Shown here in pieces: positions 1 to 13,500 of a DNA stretch of 64,000 nt (its first letter is position 1; every line of letters starts with the position of its first letter). The position numbers and the translations under genes are program-made. The stretch lies in the NCBI RefSeq assembly GCF_949987535.1, contig NC_080075.1, positions 44,761,536-44,825,535 on the forward strand. Reading direction: 5' to 3'. Source of the stretch: Balaenoptera acutorostrata (lineage: Eukaryota > Chordata > Mammalia > Artiodactyla > Balaenopteridae). Below the pieces are notes generated by a model. The model worked only from the letters and a program-made list of their open reading frames with translations. It made no database searches and had not been told where the DNA came from.

Positions 1-2590
1 TAGGTGACAAAGCAAGTCCTAACAAATTTAAGAAACTGAAATCATATCAAGTATCTTTTCTGACCACAATGGTACAAAACTAGATATCGATTACAAGAGA
101 AAACCTGGAAAATGCACAAATATGTGGAGATTGAACAATACACTCCTGAACAACCAATGGCTCAAAGAAGAAATTTTTAAAAATCAAGAAATAACTTGAG
201 ACAAATGAAAATGGAAACACTACATATCACTACTTATGGGTTACAGCAAAAACAGTTTTAAGAAGGAATTTTATAACAATAAACATCTACACTAAGAAAA
301 AAGAAAAATCCAATATATATTCTAACGTTACATATCAAGGAACTAGAAAAAGAAAAAAGGAAGCTCAAAATTAGTAGAAAAAGGAAATAAAGATCAGAAT
401 GGAAATAAATAGAGACTAGAAAGACAATTGAAAAGATCAAGTCAGACAAAGACACTACGAGAAAAGAAAATTACAGACCAATATCCCTGATGAAGATACA
501 TGCAAAAACACTCAACAAATAATTAGCAAATTGAATTCAACAGTACATTAAAGGATCATACACCACGATCAAGTGGGATTTATTTTGGGATGCAAAGATG
601 GTTCAACATATGCAAATCAATTAACGTGATAAACTACATTAACAAAATGAAGGATGAAAATCATATGATCATCTCAATAGATGCAGAAAAAGCATTTGAC
701 AAAATTCAAAATGCTGTCACGATCAAAAATCTCTCAAAAACTGGGTATAGAAGGAACATATCTCAACATAATAAAAGCTAATTATGAGAAGCCCACATCC
801 AACATCACACCCAAAAGTGAAAAGCTGAAAGCTTTTCCTTTAAGATCAGGAACAAGACAAGGATGCCCACTCTAGCCACTTTTATTCAACATAGTACTGG
901 AAGTCCTAGCCAGAGAAATCAGGCAATAAAAAGAAATAAAAGGCATCTGAATTGGGAAGAAAGAATGTAAAATTATCTCTGTTTGTAGATGACATTCTAT
1001 AGAGAAAATCCTTAAGACTCCAGGATACAAAATCAATATACAAGAATCAACTGTGTTCCATACACTAACGATGAGGTATCAGAAAGAAAAATTCAGAAAA
1101 CAATCCCACTTAGAGTACCATCAAAAAGAATCCATTACTTAGGAATAAATTTAACCAAGGATGAGAAAGATCTGTACACCAGGGACCTGAAAACATTGAT
1201 GAAAGAAATGCAGAGGACACAATAAATGGGAAGATATTATGTGCTCATGGATCAGAAGAATCAACAGTGTTAAAACATTCAGACTACCCAAAGCAATCTA
1301 CAGATTCAATGTAATCCCTACCAAAATTCCAGTGGCATTTTTCACAGAAATTTCTTAAAAATTCTAAAATTTGTATGGAACCACAAAAGACTCTGAATAG
1401 GCAAAGTATACTGAGCAAGAAGAACAAAGCTGGAGGCATCACACTCTCTGATTTCAAACTGTATTACAAAGCTATAATAATCAAAACAGTATGGTGTTGG
1501 CATAAAAACAGAGGTGTAAATCAATGGTACAGAATAGAGAGTCCAGGAATAATTCATGGTCAATTAATTTTTGACAAAGGAGTCAAGAATATACAATGTA
1601 GAAAGGACAGGCTCTTCAATAAATGGTGCTGGGAACACTAGATAGCACATGCAAAAGAATTAAACTGGACCCTTATGTTATACTGTACACAAAAATCAAC
1701 TCAGAATGGATTTAAAGACTTGAGTGTAAGACCTAAAACCATAAAAGATCCAGAAGAAAACACAGGGGGTCGGCTCCTTCATATTTGTCTTGGTAATGAC
1801 TGTTTTGGATTTAGCACCAAAAACAAAGGCAATAAAAGCAAAACTACATAAGTGGGACTAACTAAAAAACTAAAAATTTCTGCACAGCAAAGGAAACCAT
1901 CAACAAAATGAGAAGACAACCTATGGAATGACAGAAAATATTTGCAAACCACATATCCAATATCAAAATATACTTACTAGGATCATACAACTCAATAGCA
2001 AAAAAAATAAATAACCGAATTTTAAAATGGGCAAAGGCTCTTATAGATTTTTTCCAAAGAAGACATTCAAATGGCCAACAGGTGCATGAAACAGTGCTCA
2101 CCATCACCAATCATCAGGGAAATGCAAATTAAACCACAGTGAATATTACCTCACGCCTGTTAGCAGGGCTATTATCAAATAGACAAGAAGTAACAAATGC
2201 TGGTGAGGATGTGGAGAAAAGGAAACGCTTTGTAAACTATTGGTAGGAATATAAACTGGTATAACCACTATGGAAAACAATATGTAGGTTCTTCAGGAAA
2301 TTAAAACTAGAACTACCATGTGATCTAGCCATTCCACTTCTGGGTATACCCAAAGGAAACAAAAGCCTGTTTGAAATGACTCCATAATGTATTCCAACTG
2401 TATGCCATTCTGGAACAGGGGGCAGAGGGATAAATAGGTGGTACACAGGAGAAACTTAGGGCAGTGAAACTACTCTGTATGATACTATAATGGTGGATAT
2501 ATGACATCATGCATTGGTCAAAACCCATAAAACTGTACTATATAAGTGAACCCTAATGTAAATTATGGACCTTAGTTAATAAATTGTAAC
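1..2590 (+). mobile_element. Old L1 LINE fragment, ORF2 to 3' end (degenerate)
   Basis: Decayed LINE-1 in sense orientation, running in from the left edge. It begins inside the end of the endonuclease domain of ORF2. The first 100 bases parallel the segment at 44780-44880 of the better-preserved L1 in this window. It then jumps, by an internal deletion near 460, to the reverse transcriptase. A short frame at 590-781 keeps the motif [11 protein letters not shown], and a second frame at 681-875 keeps [10 protein letters not shown]. The C-terminal part (1375-1641) keeps NKWCWEH. The 3' end at about 2400-2590 resembles the 3'UTR of old mammalian L1M subfamilies. Many stops and frameshifts exclude a working protein. 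It lies antisense in the long VRK2 intron. Confidence 0.85.
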
Positions 2591-3885
2591 AAAATCACCA
2601 CACTAATTCAAGACATCAAAGCCAAAATTATAGATTTTGGAACTATCTAATAAAGACTTTAAAGCAACTATTATAAAAATGTTCCAGCAAATAAAGGCAA
2701 ACACTTTTGGAACAAATGGAAAGACAGACCAATGCATCAAAGACATAGAATATACAAAGAAAAAATTAAATGACACTTTTGGAAATGAAAAATACAATGA
2801 CCAAAAAACAACTTTTTTAATTCATGATTGGGCTCAATATGATTATGGAGATGACACATGAAAGAGTCACTGAACTTTAGGGTGGATCAATAAAAATGTA
2901 TCCAACCTGAAAAACAGCAAAACCAGACAAGACGGTAGGGGGAAAAAAAAAGAAAGCAAGAAAAAGAAAACTATAGACCAATATCCTCCCCTCATAACGT
3001 TGATGCAAAAGAAAAAAAAAAGAAATCAATGTCATCCACCATATTAAGAAACTAAAAAAGAAAAACCAAATGATCCTATCAATTGATGCAGAAAAAGTAT
3101 TTGACAAAATTCGATACCCATTCAGGATAAAAACTCTCAGTATAGTAAGGAGAGCTTCCTCAATTTGAAAAAGAATACTACAAACAACCTACAGCTAACA
3201 TTATACTAAGTGATGAGAGGCTGAATGCTTTCTCCCTTAAACTGGGAACAGTCAAGGATGTCCACTCTCACCATTCCTACTCAATAAAGTGCTGGAAGTC
3301 CTAGCCAGTGCAAGGAGTCAGGAAACAAATAAAAAGTACACAGATTCGAAAGGAAGAAATAAAGTGATCCCTACTTGCAGATGACAAGATTATCTATATA
3401 GAAAATTCCAAAGAATCTGAAAAAAAAAAAAATCCTAGGACTAATAAGTAAGTTTACCAAGACGATGGGACGTATAGTCAACAAGCAAAAATCAACTGTA
3501 TTTTTATATACTAATAATGTACAATTGGAAACCAAAATTACAAAAGCAATACCATTTTTAATAGCATCAAAAATTTAAAAAGAAAAAGAGAAAAACTTAC
3601 ATATATACCTAAAAAAGTACATGTATAGGACCAATATGACAAAAGCCAAAATGCTGATGAAAGAAATCAAAGACCTAAAGAAATGGAGAGAGATACTCTA
3701 TTTGCGGATTGAAGACTCAACATTAAAAATGTCAATTCTCCAAAATTTTGTCTCTGACAAAAGAGAGGCAAAAATATTATTGAAAATAAACACACAATAT
3801 ACAACTCTGGCAGAAAGTGCAAAAAGAAAAACAGTAGGCTTCAAGGGGGAAGTGAACTTAAATTAAACACTATTTGAATACGTAG
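2591..3885 (+). mobile_element. Second, older L1 fragment (ORF1 piece joined to RT piece)
   Basis: From about 2600 the sequence resumes with an L1 ORF1-like coiled-coil segment (open frame 2637-2861), then jumps near 2950 to reverse-transcriptase sequence. The motif [11 protein letters not shown] is readable around 3075-3105, and the segment that follows RT extends to about 3750. A large internal deletion therefore removed the end of ORF1 and the start of ORF2. The boundary with the first fragment is my estimate. This could be a separate old insertion that the first one landed beside, or one rearranged locus. No target-site duplication was found. Confidence 0.65.
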
Positions 3886-6681
3886 AAACTCGAGATAGAA
3901 TGCAGGTCATAAAAACAAAACAAGCAAGACAATATTGGTATTTATTTCCACCCTTGGGTTCCAAGACTATGACATATAAAAATTCTGATTTTTCTTTATA
4001 TTTACTACTAATAAATCACCATGCACAATTTTTAAAATGAGTTCTTGTACAGTTGGGGAAGAAAGATCTTATTCTCTATAATGCTATTAAGTCCCTTCCA
4101 AATATAAATCATTTCTTATTATTTGCATATTCAACTTTGGAGCTTATTAATTATTGTAGCATAATCAGTTATCTTCAACTCTTTTAGTAATGGGATGTTT
4201 CTTGGCAGCCTGATACACAGAACAGATCAAAGGAGAAATGCTCAGGTTGAAACATGGGTGGAGTGACCACAGCCCCTACTCCTTTCACCTGTATACCTGG
4301 GTTCCATAAACACCAGTGTGAAGACCTACTGGTGATTGATCTGTCATTTCCTGACTGTTTATAATACCTCTAGTTATATTTGTAACATGTTCTTATTGAA
4401 CACCTGCTAGATTTTCTTTCTTCTCTAAGAAAAACAAACAGTAGCATTCTGGTCATATTAAATTCTATGATTACATTTTCACTTGGCTTTATTAACCTTT
4501 TGCCATTACATAATGTCCTTGTTTAGTTCTCTTAATAATTTTTACTACGGAATATAAAACAATTTAAAAAATGCTTATCTTACTCTTTGCTTACATGTGC
4601 ATGAAAAAACTTTATCTTTTAGTGTCTTTATATTTTATTGTATTAGGTATTTCTCTTTTGGCAAGTGATTAAGGGGTTTTTGCCAATGACATTCTTTAAT
4701 AGGGGATTTCGGACAGTTTTTATCTAATGTAGTAATTGGCAATTGTATTATAATACAACACTCTGTAAATTTATATTACTGTTATTCTTTTTTGCTCTCC
4801 TTCACCAATTACTTACTGGTTGTGGTACATATTACATATGTTATCTTATAATAGACTATCTTTCAATCCATTTATCTAGTTCTTAAACACTCTTCACGCT
4901 GATATACTCTAATTCAGATGTTTTCATTATTATTATTAACTAAACATTTCAAGCTTGCTTGAAGAGTTGATATGTACCAACATTTCTGTTTAACTCTTAA
5001 CCCTATATTTCCTAACCACAGTTCTTTAATCTACTTTAGAAATGTGAATTGCATTATAAAATTATATTCATAAGTCCAGTTTTTACTAAACTTTTTACTT
5101 TGTGTTGTCAAATCTTTTTGTAATTCATTTATTTCTTGGAAGTCTTTTTCACTTATATACTTTCAAGTCTACTTTATCTTTGTGGTAATCTGCTATAAAA
5201 TGATTTCAGATTTCCTAAGTCCTCAAATGTTTCCTTCTTTCTTAAGAGGCATTCAGTTTGGCCAGATAGTGTACTGGAATGATAGCCATATTTCTCTTAG
5301 CTATTATGAAGTTATTCTATTGTTAGTCTATGAATTAAGGGCTGAAGCAGTTCCTGAACTCCCTCCCTGAAATGATATTATACATTCTGCATTTCAAGTT
5401 TAAAAAGCCACTATGTAAGAACTTTGGCTCCACCCTCACTTTTTGAAACACTTTCTAATATTCATGCTGAAATTAGGTTTCAAATAAGGGAAATCTTTCT
5501 TATATCTTTCATTATGGTCTCTGTTTTGAAAGTCTTTACCTTTTCATGTAATGTTATTATCCAAAAATATACTACATAAAAAGATAACAGAACCATTACT
5601 TTTTCTTCTTGATGTTCTCTTCACATCATTTTTCTGTGCCTTAGATTTATTTTGCTTGCTCATTAATACTATAGCTAATTATTTGCTCAGCTGGGTCAAT
5701 TATTTCCTTAAAGCCTCTATCCATGTTTCAATATCTCTCACCATCTTTCAGGATCTCACAGATTTTCAGGGTCAGAAAGAACTTAAAAGTCCTTCCCCGA
5801 ATAAAAACCTCTTATTTTTAAGACAGATTCCATAGTGCATTCCATTTACATTAAACTAGTTAATTTCAGAACATTCGTACTTGGTCAAAAGCTTTCTGCT
5901 GAAGTAGAAATTCTGATATTATAGAAGTCTTACAATTTTTTTCTTCCCCTTTCCGTCACACAGCAACAATGGTATATTAGGTACGCAACTTTATTTTGCT
6001 TTCTTTTCATTTGTCTTGAAGTGTACTGTGTGGAGATTTTTTAGTGGGTTTTACTACTTTTCCTTCTACCACCCTCCTAACACTTTACATGACAGAAGGT
6101 TTACATAACTAATACTTCAGGCCCAACTGTAATACTCACATATGACACTGGAGATATATGTTAGAATTGTAACACATGATCTTTTAATAGAAACAAGATC
6201 AAGTATAATGAACAGCATTTTTCTTCACATTCTCCAGAAACTGAAATTAATAACTGTATATCACCATAAGCGCTCAATAACATGTATTCTAATGTAATAT
6301 ATTTTGTTCATTCTTTTCCTTGCTATGTATATAATCCCAAGAAAAAAGTATCATAGCATAAAAAATAGCTTTGCAATATCTAATAAATATCTCCATTAAA
6401 AACACTTAAAGATTTGCCTCTTCATGAAATGTTATAATATTTTTCATAAAATCATCTATAGGTGCATAGTAAATTACTATTGTGTAATAATATCTTGGCA
6501 AAACTGAATACTTTTTCAAAAACTATACTTCTATTATATATAAAATATTTTGGTATCTGAACAAATTCTATAAAGAAACATATTCTTTATCAAGATTTCA
6601 CTTACCCAAGTATTTATTTTTGTTTATTTTACTCTTAAAAGACCTAGTTTTCTAAATAGTGTATCTTTAAATCATTATACA
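3886..6681. other. VRK2 intronic DNA, no gene seen
   Basis: AT-rich intronic sequence. The longest open frames here (for example 5551-5835) are hydrophobic and T-rich without recognisable domains. I see no exon, RNA gene or clear repeat, apart from low-complexity AT stretches. Confidence 0.6.
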
Positions 6682-7034
6682 GGACTTCACTGGTGGCGCA
6701 GGGGTTAAGAATTCGCCTGCCAATGCAGGAGACATGGGTTCAAACCCTGGTCCGGGAAGATCCCACATGCCGCAGAGCAATTAAGCTCGTGCACCACAGC
6801 TACTGAGCCTGCGCTCTAGAGCCCGTGAGCCACAACTACTGAACCTGCGTGCCGCAACTACTGAAGCCTGCACATCTAGAGCCCATGTTCCGCAACAAAG
6901 AGAAGCCACTGCAATGAGAAGCCCGTGCACCGGAACAGAATAGGCCCCGCTCACCAGGACTAGAGAAAGCCCGTGCAGCAACGAAGACCCAATGCAGCCC
7001 AAAAATTAATTAATTAATTAATTAATTAATTAAA
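6682..7034 (+). mobile_element. CHR-type tRNA-derived SINE, full-length form
   Basis: Sense-strand SINE with a tRNA-related head (GGACTTCACTGGTGGCGCAG), followed by the repeated cassette containing CACAACTACTGA and a tail of ATTA units at about 7005-7033. It keeps the region of about 60 nt missing in the deletion forms, so it belongs to the older full-length class. Target-site duplications are not clean: ATCATTATAC before and ATTATTATCC after is only a loose match. The divergence suggests an older insertion. Confidence 0.88.
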
Positions 7035-7637
7035 AAATTATTATCCAATGAAAAGAGACATGGTCAAAAATAATTCAATATCTGTAAAAATATTTTTACA
7101 TGATGCTTATTAAAATTGTATCATAGGGATTTAGAGGCTTCTTTTGAGCTTCCTGTTGGTTATTAGCCTTAAAACAAATGCATAAAATCCCTATAAACTA
7201 AACAAATTTACTCATTTTTTAAAAAGCAGAAAAACCTACCAAATCTTTATCATCAGTTTGTATGCACTGTTGACTATTCTCACTTTTTTTTCATAAAAAT
7301 ATTGTTTGATCTAGGTATAGTACATTTTTTAGTGTATGTATTTTTTCTAGTTCTTAACATTAGATTTGCTATAAATATCAGATGGTCTTTCAAAGATTTT
7401 GTGAACTTAATATTAAAAACATATCACGGATGATCTACACCTCACGTTGTCAATCTGAATGAAAATGACACCATTATCAGTATCATCACTAACATATTTC
7501 TTAAATTAGCTGCCAATACTATCAATTAGATATTTCACTGTTATTTTAGAAATGAGCATGTCACAAGCATGTCATTTGCCACTATTTTCTCTGGCTAGTA
7601 ATAAATTCAAAGTGTTCTTTGACAAAGGACATCAATC

Positions 7638-7832
7638 AGGAGAGCAAAGAGACCTGAGTTCAAATGTAGATGGAGGCAATTATTAAAACTATAGCATAGT
7701 GACAAATTGCTTACCATTCCTAGGCCTCAATAACTCCCTTATCAAGCTGCTGAGAGGATTAAATGAAATAATGCATATAAAGCATTTAACACAGAGCATG
7801 GCACGAAATAAGTAAAAGATTTTAGCAGCAGT

Positions 7833-7835
<3 letters not shown>
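7638..7835 (+). repeat. MIR element (ancient SINE)
   Basis: The order of blocks matches the mammalian-wide interspersed repeat in sense orientation: a GAGTTCAAAT box-B-like block, then a CCTCAATAACTC block, then GAGGATTAAATGAAATAATG, then GCATGGCACGAAATAAG. It is well diverged, as expected for an element older than placental mammals. Confidence 0.75.
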
Positions 7836-7837
<2 letters not shown>

Positions 7838-7878
<41 letters not shown>

Positions 7879-7880
7879 GA
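7838..7880 (+). repeat. GAT/GGT trinucleotide microsatellite
   Basis: About ten GAT units followed by several GGT units, directly after the MIR tail. Reverse-strand translation gives a poly-Ser/Pro run that is not a gene. Confidence 0.9.
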
Positions 7881-10429
7881 TGATTTCCTAAAAAAGATTT
7901 CAAGAACCATCCCTAGCAGTATGCCCCAGACACACATGACTCATCTGCTACACTTTACCGGAGATTCTTGCTTTCATTCCTTTTTACTGTTCTATGTCCT
8001 ATGTTCATAGCCTCCATAGTGAGGCTTTGGTAACGTTACCTCTAAGAACTTTATTAGGTAGCACTCAGAACACCTACAATGGACACTATGCCCTCCATGA
8101 GCCTCTTTCACACATGTTGTAGCTTCTGATTGCTCTTGCTTGATATAAATTTGCGGGAAGCTGCCTTTACTCCACACTAAGCATAGGAGAGAAAAATGGC
8201 CAGTGTCTCTGGGGAATAATTAACAAAAGACAGTTTGTTTCATCTTCATGATAAAATACAGCATCCCTATTAAAAGGCAAATTCATCATTCCCAAAAGTT
8301 AAATAGAATGACACTTTAAAAGTAATTCCAGCTGATTAAATTTAGGGTTCTGAAAAAAATTTTAATTCATGAATATACTCTGAATCTTTCATTTGATTTT
8401 AAAATGTATAAATGTTCATTTAACTTTGAGCCCTTGCCTCTCAGTGTTCTATTCTGAGCTAGTCAAACAAGTGGTAGCAGGCATGCTGGGCTCAATAATA
8501 CTGCCTCTCATATTTAAATACTCTTTTTCACTTGGATTGCAAATTAAAGACAGTCTCCTGAACACTGACACATTTTCAATGATTGATTTTGCAAAACGTG
8601 TTGATTTTTCCTACACTGTTTTGCCTCTGTGTATGTCAACTTTGGCCTTCTTTTCTTGCTCCTTTGCAGTGCTGCTGTCTCTTTGAAGCCATTGTCTGTC
8701 TGATATGAAAAATGTACATTAAACCTCACGACTAATTACATAGATAGAAAATTCCTGATCTCAAATATAAAACACCCATGCCCAGAAACTATAACAAAAG
8801 CTTCTATGTACAAAACTCTTAATCAAACCTTTCTTTCACTTGGATTAAAAGAAATTCCAATAATTTATTTTCTGTTAAAGTTGTCTTTATATCCTTTGAA
8901 AAGTGGATTTCTTATGCATGTTACATGCCTATAAGTCAATCCATTTAACATTAAACCCCATCTATTTCTTCCACAAAAGTTTATACTTGCTGTTAGGTCT
9001 ACTTCAATTAAGTGCTACTCAGTAGAACTGTTTCATTCTAAACACAAAACTATTTAATCTTAATATAATGTCCTTTTCTTTTTTTTAACTCTCTGCACTA
9101 CGCATTAGCAAAGTAGACTTTCCCCAATAAATCCTATAATCTATGGATTAAGTACATGGCTTCTTGTATTTAAAAAACATACTTGGAAAGAGAATGAACA
9201 GAAACTTCTTTCCCCTCGAATTTCCCAAAGTATACAAAACAATGTCTCTAAATCTAAAAGGACAGTGCCTTACACACATGCTGCATGTTTATAGCATATA
9301 GAGAACAAAATTTTATCTCAGATAACCTAATTGTTGGGAAAATTATTTTTCCTGAACAGACTAGTTTTAGAGTTAATTTAACCAATCATTTTTTTTTTAA
9401 GCTATTGTATGCAAGGCCTTGTCTAAGCACTCTGAGAGAATACCTGCAAGGAGTTTATAATCTAGTGTTGATGGACGGTAAACAGTATACAAATGGCAAT
9501 CTCATATGAAACAAGATAAGCACTGAGAAAGAGCACACTACAGGAAGGAACAAAGAGAGAGTGAGAAAAGCTGTAGCTACTCCCCTGCTTGGCTCGTTAG
9601 CATGTCAGAATTTTCATAAGGCCTACCAGCCACCACTCGTTTCCACCAGCGATCCTAGCAACAGACTCTCCTAGCTCCCGGTCTACCGAATCTAGGTACC
9701 CTACTCGATTAGGCTGTTGCTTGCCTTTTTGTAAGACCAACTCTCTTCTGTCTCTAGTTGTTGTTCATCTCATGCGGTTAACCAAGTGCAGGAAATGCAT
9801 CACATGCCACCACATGACTATTTTGGGAAATCCTGCAATGACTACCAGTGTACCAACTGGCTAGTGCAACCCGCGGTATGAAATCTTAGTTGCTGGAAAA
9901 TGATGCTTCAGAATGGAAAGATGAAAGGAGGAGGAGAAGGGAAGTAGCCCACACTCCTCTTCAGAAATGGCCACGGTACCTAAGCAGAGCAAGTCGGAGT
10001 GAAGGTCTGCACATGAGCCAAAGCTTAGCATTTCATTGCCTTTGTTGGCTCACGTCACTTCTTTAATTAATGTCACTTTCTCTGGTTTAATATCAGAGCA
10101 AGTGACAAGAGTGCTTCTGGATGAATTGTGTTTTCTGAGGACTGTATGGCATACTCTCCCGCAGTCTGACAGAGGGACTTGCCAGTTTTACTTGGCAGTT
10201 ACAATGCACCAGCTTTAGTTTTAGTAGTTTAATTTGTGGCAGTTATATGTTTTGAATACGTTGAAGTATTCACAATGGTCTCATGGAATCTGCTCCGTAG
10301 ATAAAGTTTACACAGTGGAAAAGAAAAAGCAACGGCTATAAGGTGATTATGAAAAAGCTTCTCTTGGCCACAGCTGGTCTTACAGGCATTCTTGTAAATT
10401 TAAGAGCATTTAGGGGGTATGATTAAAGT
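7881..10429. other. VRK2 intronic DNA, unique, no gene seen
   Basis: No recognisable coding exon, RNA gene or young repeat. Short frames at 8393-8686, 9285-9509 and 10036-10218 show no domain that I know. The part from about 9550 to 10400 is less AT-rich and looks like single-copy DNA. I cannot assign it. Confidence 0.5.
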
Positions 10430-10514
10430 GATCACAAGGAATGATGCCCTTTTTTTTTTTTTTTTTTTTTGCCCAGTTCTGTAGCTGGTGTGAGACGATC
10501 ATAAGGAATATGAT
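10430..10514 (-). mobile_element. Very short 5'-truncated retroinsertion with poly(A), flanked by direct repeats
   Basis: A run of about 21 T (about 10450-10470) followed by 26 nt (10471-10496) is bracketed by near-identical direct repeats: GATCACAAGGAATGATG at 10430-10446 and GATCATAAGGAATATGAT at 10497-10514. This is the layout of target-primed reverse transcription on the minus strand with extreme 5' truncation, leaving only 26 nt of the source RNA plus its A tail. The source cannot be named from so little sequence. Chance similarity of the two flanks is the main alternative. Confidence 0.5.
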
Positions 10515-13500
10515 ATTTAGAACTCAATTTTATGCAAAATCCATTATTCAAGAAGTGAAGTTTATATACATGATAGACATGCAATGAAATAAATGTTAGA
10601 ATAGGAAGCTTTGTTACTTATGCATTAAGTTGGTTCTAACATTTTGGTAAACTAACTTTTTATTGATATAAAATTCAGAAGAATTTCTGCATTGAGGAGA
10701 AGGGACTAAACTTTTTCCCTTGGTTTGTTAAAGACCTGTCTGTTTCAGGCTGAAGTAATCTGAAGGTTTTTTATTTAGTTTTTCCTTCACCTCCTTTATA
10801 CCCTTTTGCGAAGCCTCATCAGCTCATGGTGAGAGCTGCCACCAAGGAGTTCCAAACTTTACCTGCCCTTTCTAAATTTAGGGTCCTTTACTGCAGCAGG
10901 TTGAAGATCTGGCTTTGAATGCACCTGGCTCTGCTGGAGAACAGAAATATTCATCTCCACTGAATGCATGCTGCTTAAGTGCTGGAGGCACTTGCGGGAA
11001 ATTAACTCTCATTGGACACTTCATTACAATACTTTCTCTTCCCCACATGAAGTAGTAATTCTCATTCACCAAAGACAGAATTTTGCCTGACAGCCACAGG
11101 AGCTCCTGTTTGACTTCTGAAATTAATCAACCTCGGAGCTGGAGGAGAAATGGCATGTCCTTTAACCTTAAGCACAAAAAGCTCTCAACAGACTGTAGTT
11201 TTTATATCCCTGGATGGGAGTTTGGGCCCCTGATACTTAAACTTGATGCACATACTGGGTTTCTGGCATGCTTTTGCCCATACCCATCTGCTAGGCTGGC
11301 ACTGTGCCCATTCAGAAGGTGTGATGCCAGTTTCAATAGGGCATAGGTGCCAATCAAAGATGGGTTTGGAGGGGCAGCATGCAGAACTCAGCAAAAGTCA
11401 GCTCTTCTGCCAGAAGATCCTCCTGTTATCATATAATGCCAATGAAGGGCCACATGCTTCATTGCCTGAGATCACATTGCATCTGTAGATGTTTCTGGCC
11501 TTCAATGGATGTCTTTCTACGGAACCTTTTTCCTCAAGAATTACTTGATTGGAGATGTTAAAGAAAAGTCTACCTGACTAAATGAAGTCCACCTCTTTAA
11601 AAGAAACAATGGAAATCTTCAACAATTTTCTTGAAATAATTGCTGAGTTTTGTGTCTTTCCTCCTAAAATACCCTTTCACATAGAAGACTGCATAGCGTA
11701 CTCAGCTCACATAATGGAGTTAGAAGGGACAAACTTTCTGAAGGAGCACTAACTGCAAAACTACGTAAGCAGTATAAGATCCATAAACACTTTGAATCAT
11801 TGTTAAATGTGGATGGTGGACAAATTTTCATCATCCAAATAGCTAATTTCTAGTGAATTCTCCCATTTAGAGCTTTAGAGTTTCTTAATTTTCCTTTCAT
11901 TTATTTTATATTCCTGTTTCGTAGAAGAAGGACCATACTTCCTACTCTTCTTCCATATCTAAAGAAAAAAAAAAAACCCTAAAACACTTCAGAAGCAAAA
12001 GTCTATCCTTATTTCATAAGGAAGCCAGAAGCTCCCGAAAGCTGAGAGTTTTTTTATTGTGTGGCAATAGAGGTGAACTCATTGCATGAAGAAGACATTT
12101 CCCTAGAGCAAACAGGTTTCAAATTTAAAAACCTTGACCATTGTAAACAGTTATAAGATAGTAACAGGTGCAGTGGAAGAGACATAATATATAAATCATT
12201 GAAGAACAGAACAGTTTGTAAATCTTCCCTTAAGGCAAAAGAGTTTGAGAGTAGAAATGTTGAAAATGAAGACCCACAATATAAAATATGTTAAAAAGAA
12301 GATCAGACACTTACAAAAATGAAAGAGATAAGAAAAGGCTAAGTAAGCCTTAGAAGAACACTCTCTTTTTATACAAAGAATCCAAACTTTTGCAGATACT
12401 TAGATTTCTTAACTGATAAGTAAATGAACACTCTTTTAAAACTCAAAATTAATAGCCGATGGACAACACATACAAAATTAATAATACAACTTCTAGGGAC
12501 TTTAAATATTCTTGTGAAAGGTACATCAAGTTTATGAAACTCACAAAATCCCAAGTGATCTCTTCCTCTGTTGAGATTATATCACCTATTACCTCTTACA
12601 CCTTTATCTGAGAACTAATTTATCTTATATACTATAGTTTCTAGTACAAGTTATCCTTATTTCATATTTATTTCCTTCTTCTTTTCACCCGCACAGTATC
12701 ATCTGCAAAATTTCCTAGTAACAATTGTGGTTCCTAGTAAGCACTGTATCAGATAAGACTAACTGCTTATCTCAAAGCCTTCTCTATAAAACACTGCCAA
12801 AATAACATTTAACACAGCAATATATAATGAAGCAATATATGTTTCAGTAACTCCATTTTGTTGCTAGCATATCATTAGGCTCTTCTGAACACTACTCTGC
12901 ATACCTTAAAAATCAATCCATTCCAGCTTACTAGAAAGTACAATAAGTAAAAACCATACATGTATAAATAATCTTTTCTATTTCTTCATAAATAGAAGTC
13001 TGTTTCTTCATCAGTAAAATACGTGAGTTAAACTTTGATAATTTCTAAAACTCCTAGTCATCCTATCCTCTTCCCCCTGACCTACCACCCCCCCCAAAAA
13101 AAGATTTCTTCTGTTTCTAAAGAGCAAGATTGAGCTGATCTGAGAGGATTACCCAAAAAATGCATGGCAGTCACTTGAAGTCTAAACATTTATCCATGAA
13201 TAAATGATTGATCTTAATGCTTCAAGAGAGCTAATTTTAGTTATAATAACATATTATTTAGAAAAGATAATGCTATTGATTTATTGTCAATAAAGCATAT
13301 ATAGATTTTTTTTAGATGACATCGTAAGAGTTAATTTGTCCCAGTTTTTCTTGTGACTAAGAGTACATCTCTAAGGTTATAGGCTGGAGTTAAGGGTAAC
13401 ATCTATTATTATGGAAGAGAATAAAGCAACTGGCTTGTGTGGATTAAGCAGCCCAATCTACCTCCATCTCTCAGGCAAATAACTGTTGAACATCTAGACT

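Noticed and set aside
6682..6760. tRNA-like box A/box B at the heads of the SINEs
   Set aside because: This is the tRNA-derived promoter of the SINE. No cloverleaf of a functional tRNA gene can be drawn.
7838..7880. Regular repeat that could suggest a CRISPR-like array
   Set aside because: It is a plain GAT microsatellite. There are no spacers, and the host is a mammal.
10036..10218. Possible small gene or retrocopy around 9967-10218
   Set aside because: An in-frame stop shortly after the ATG, no recognised match and no poly(A) or duplication flanks on that strand.
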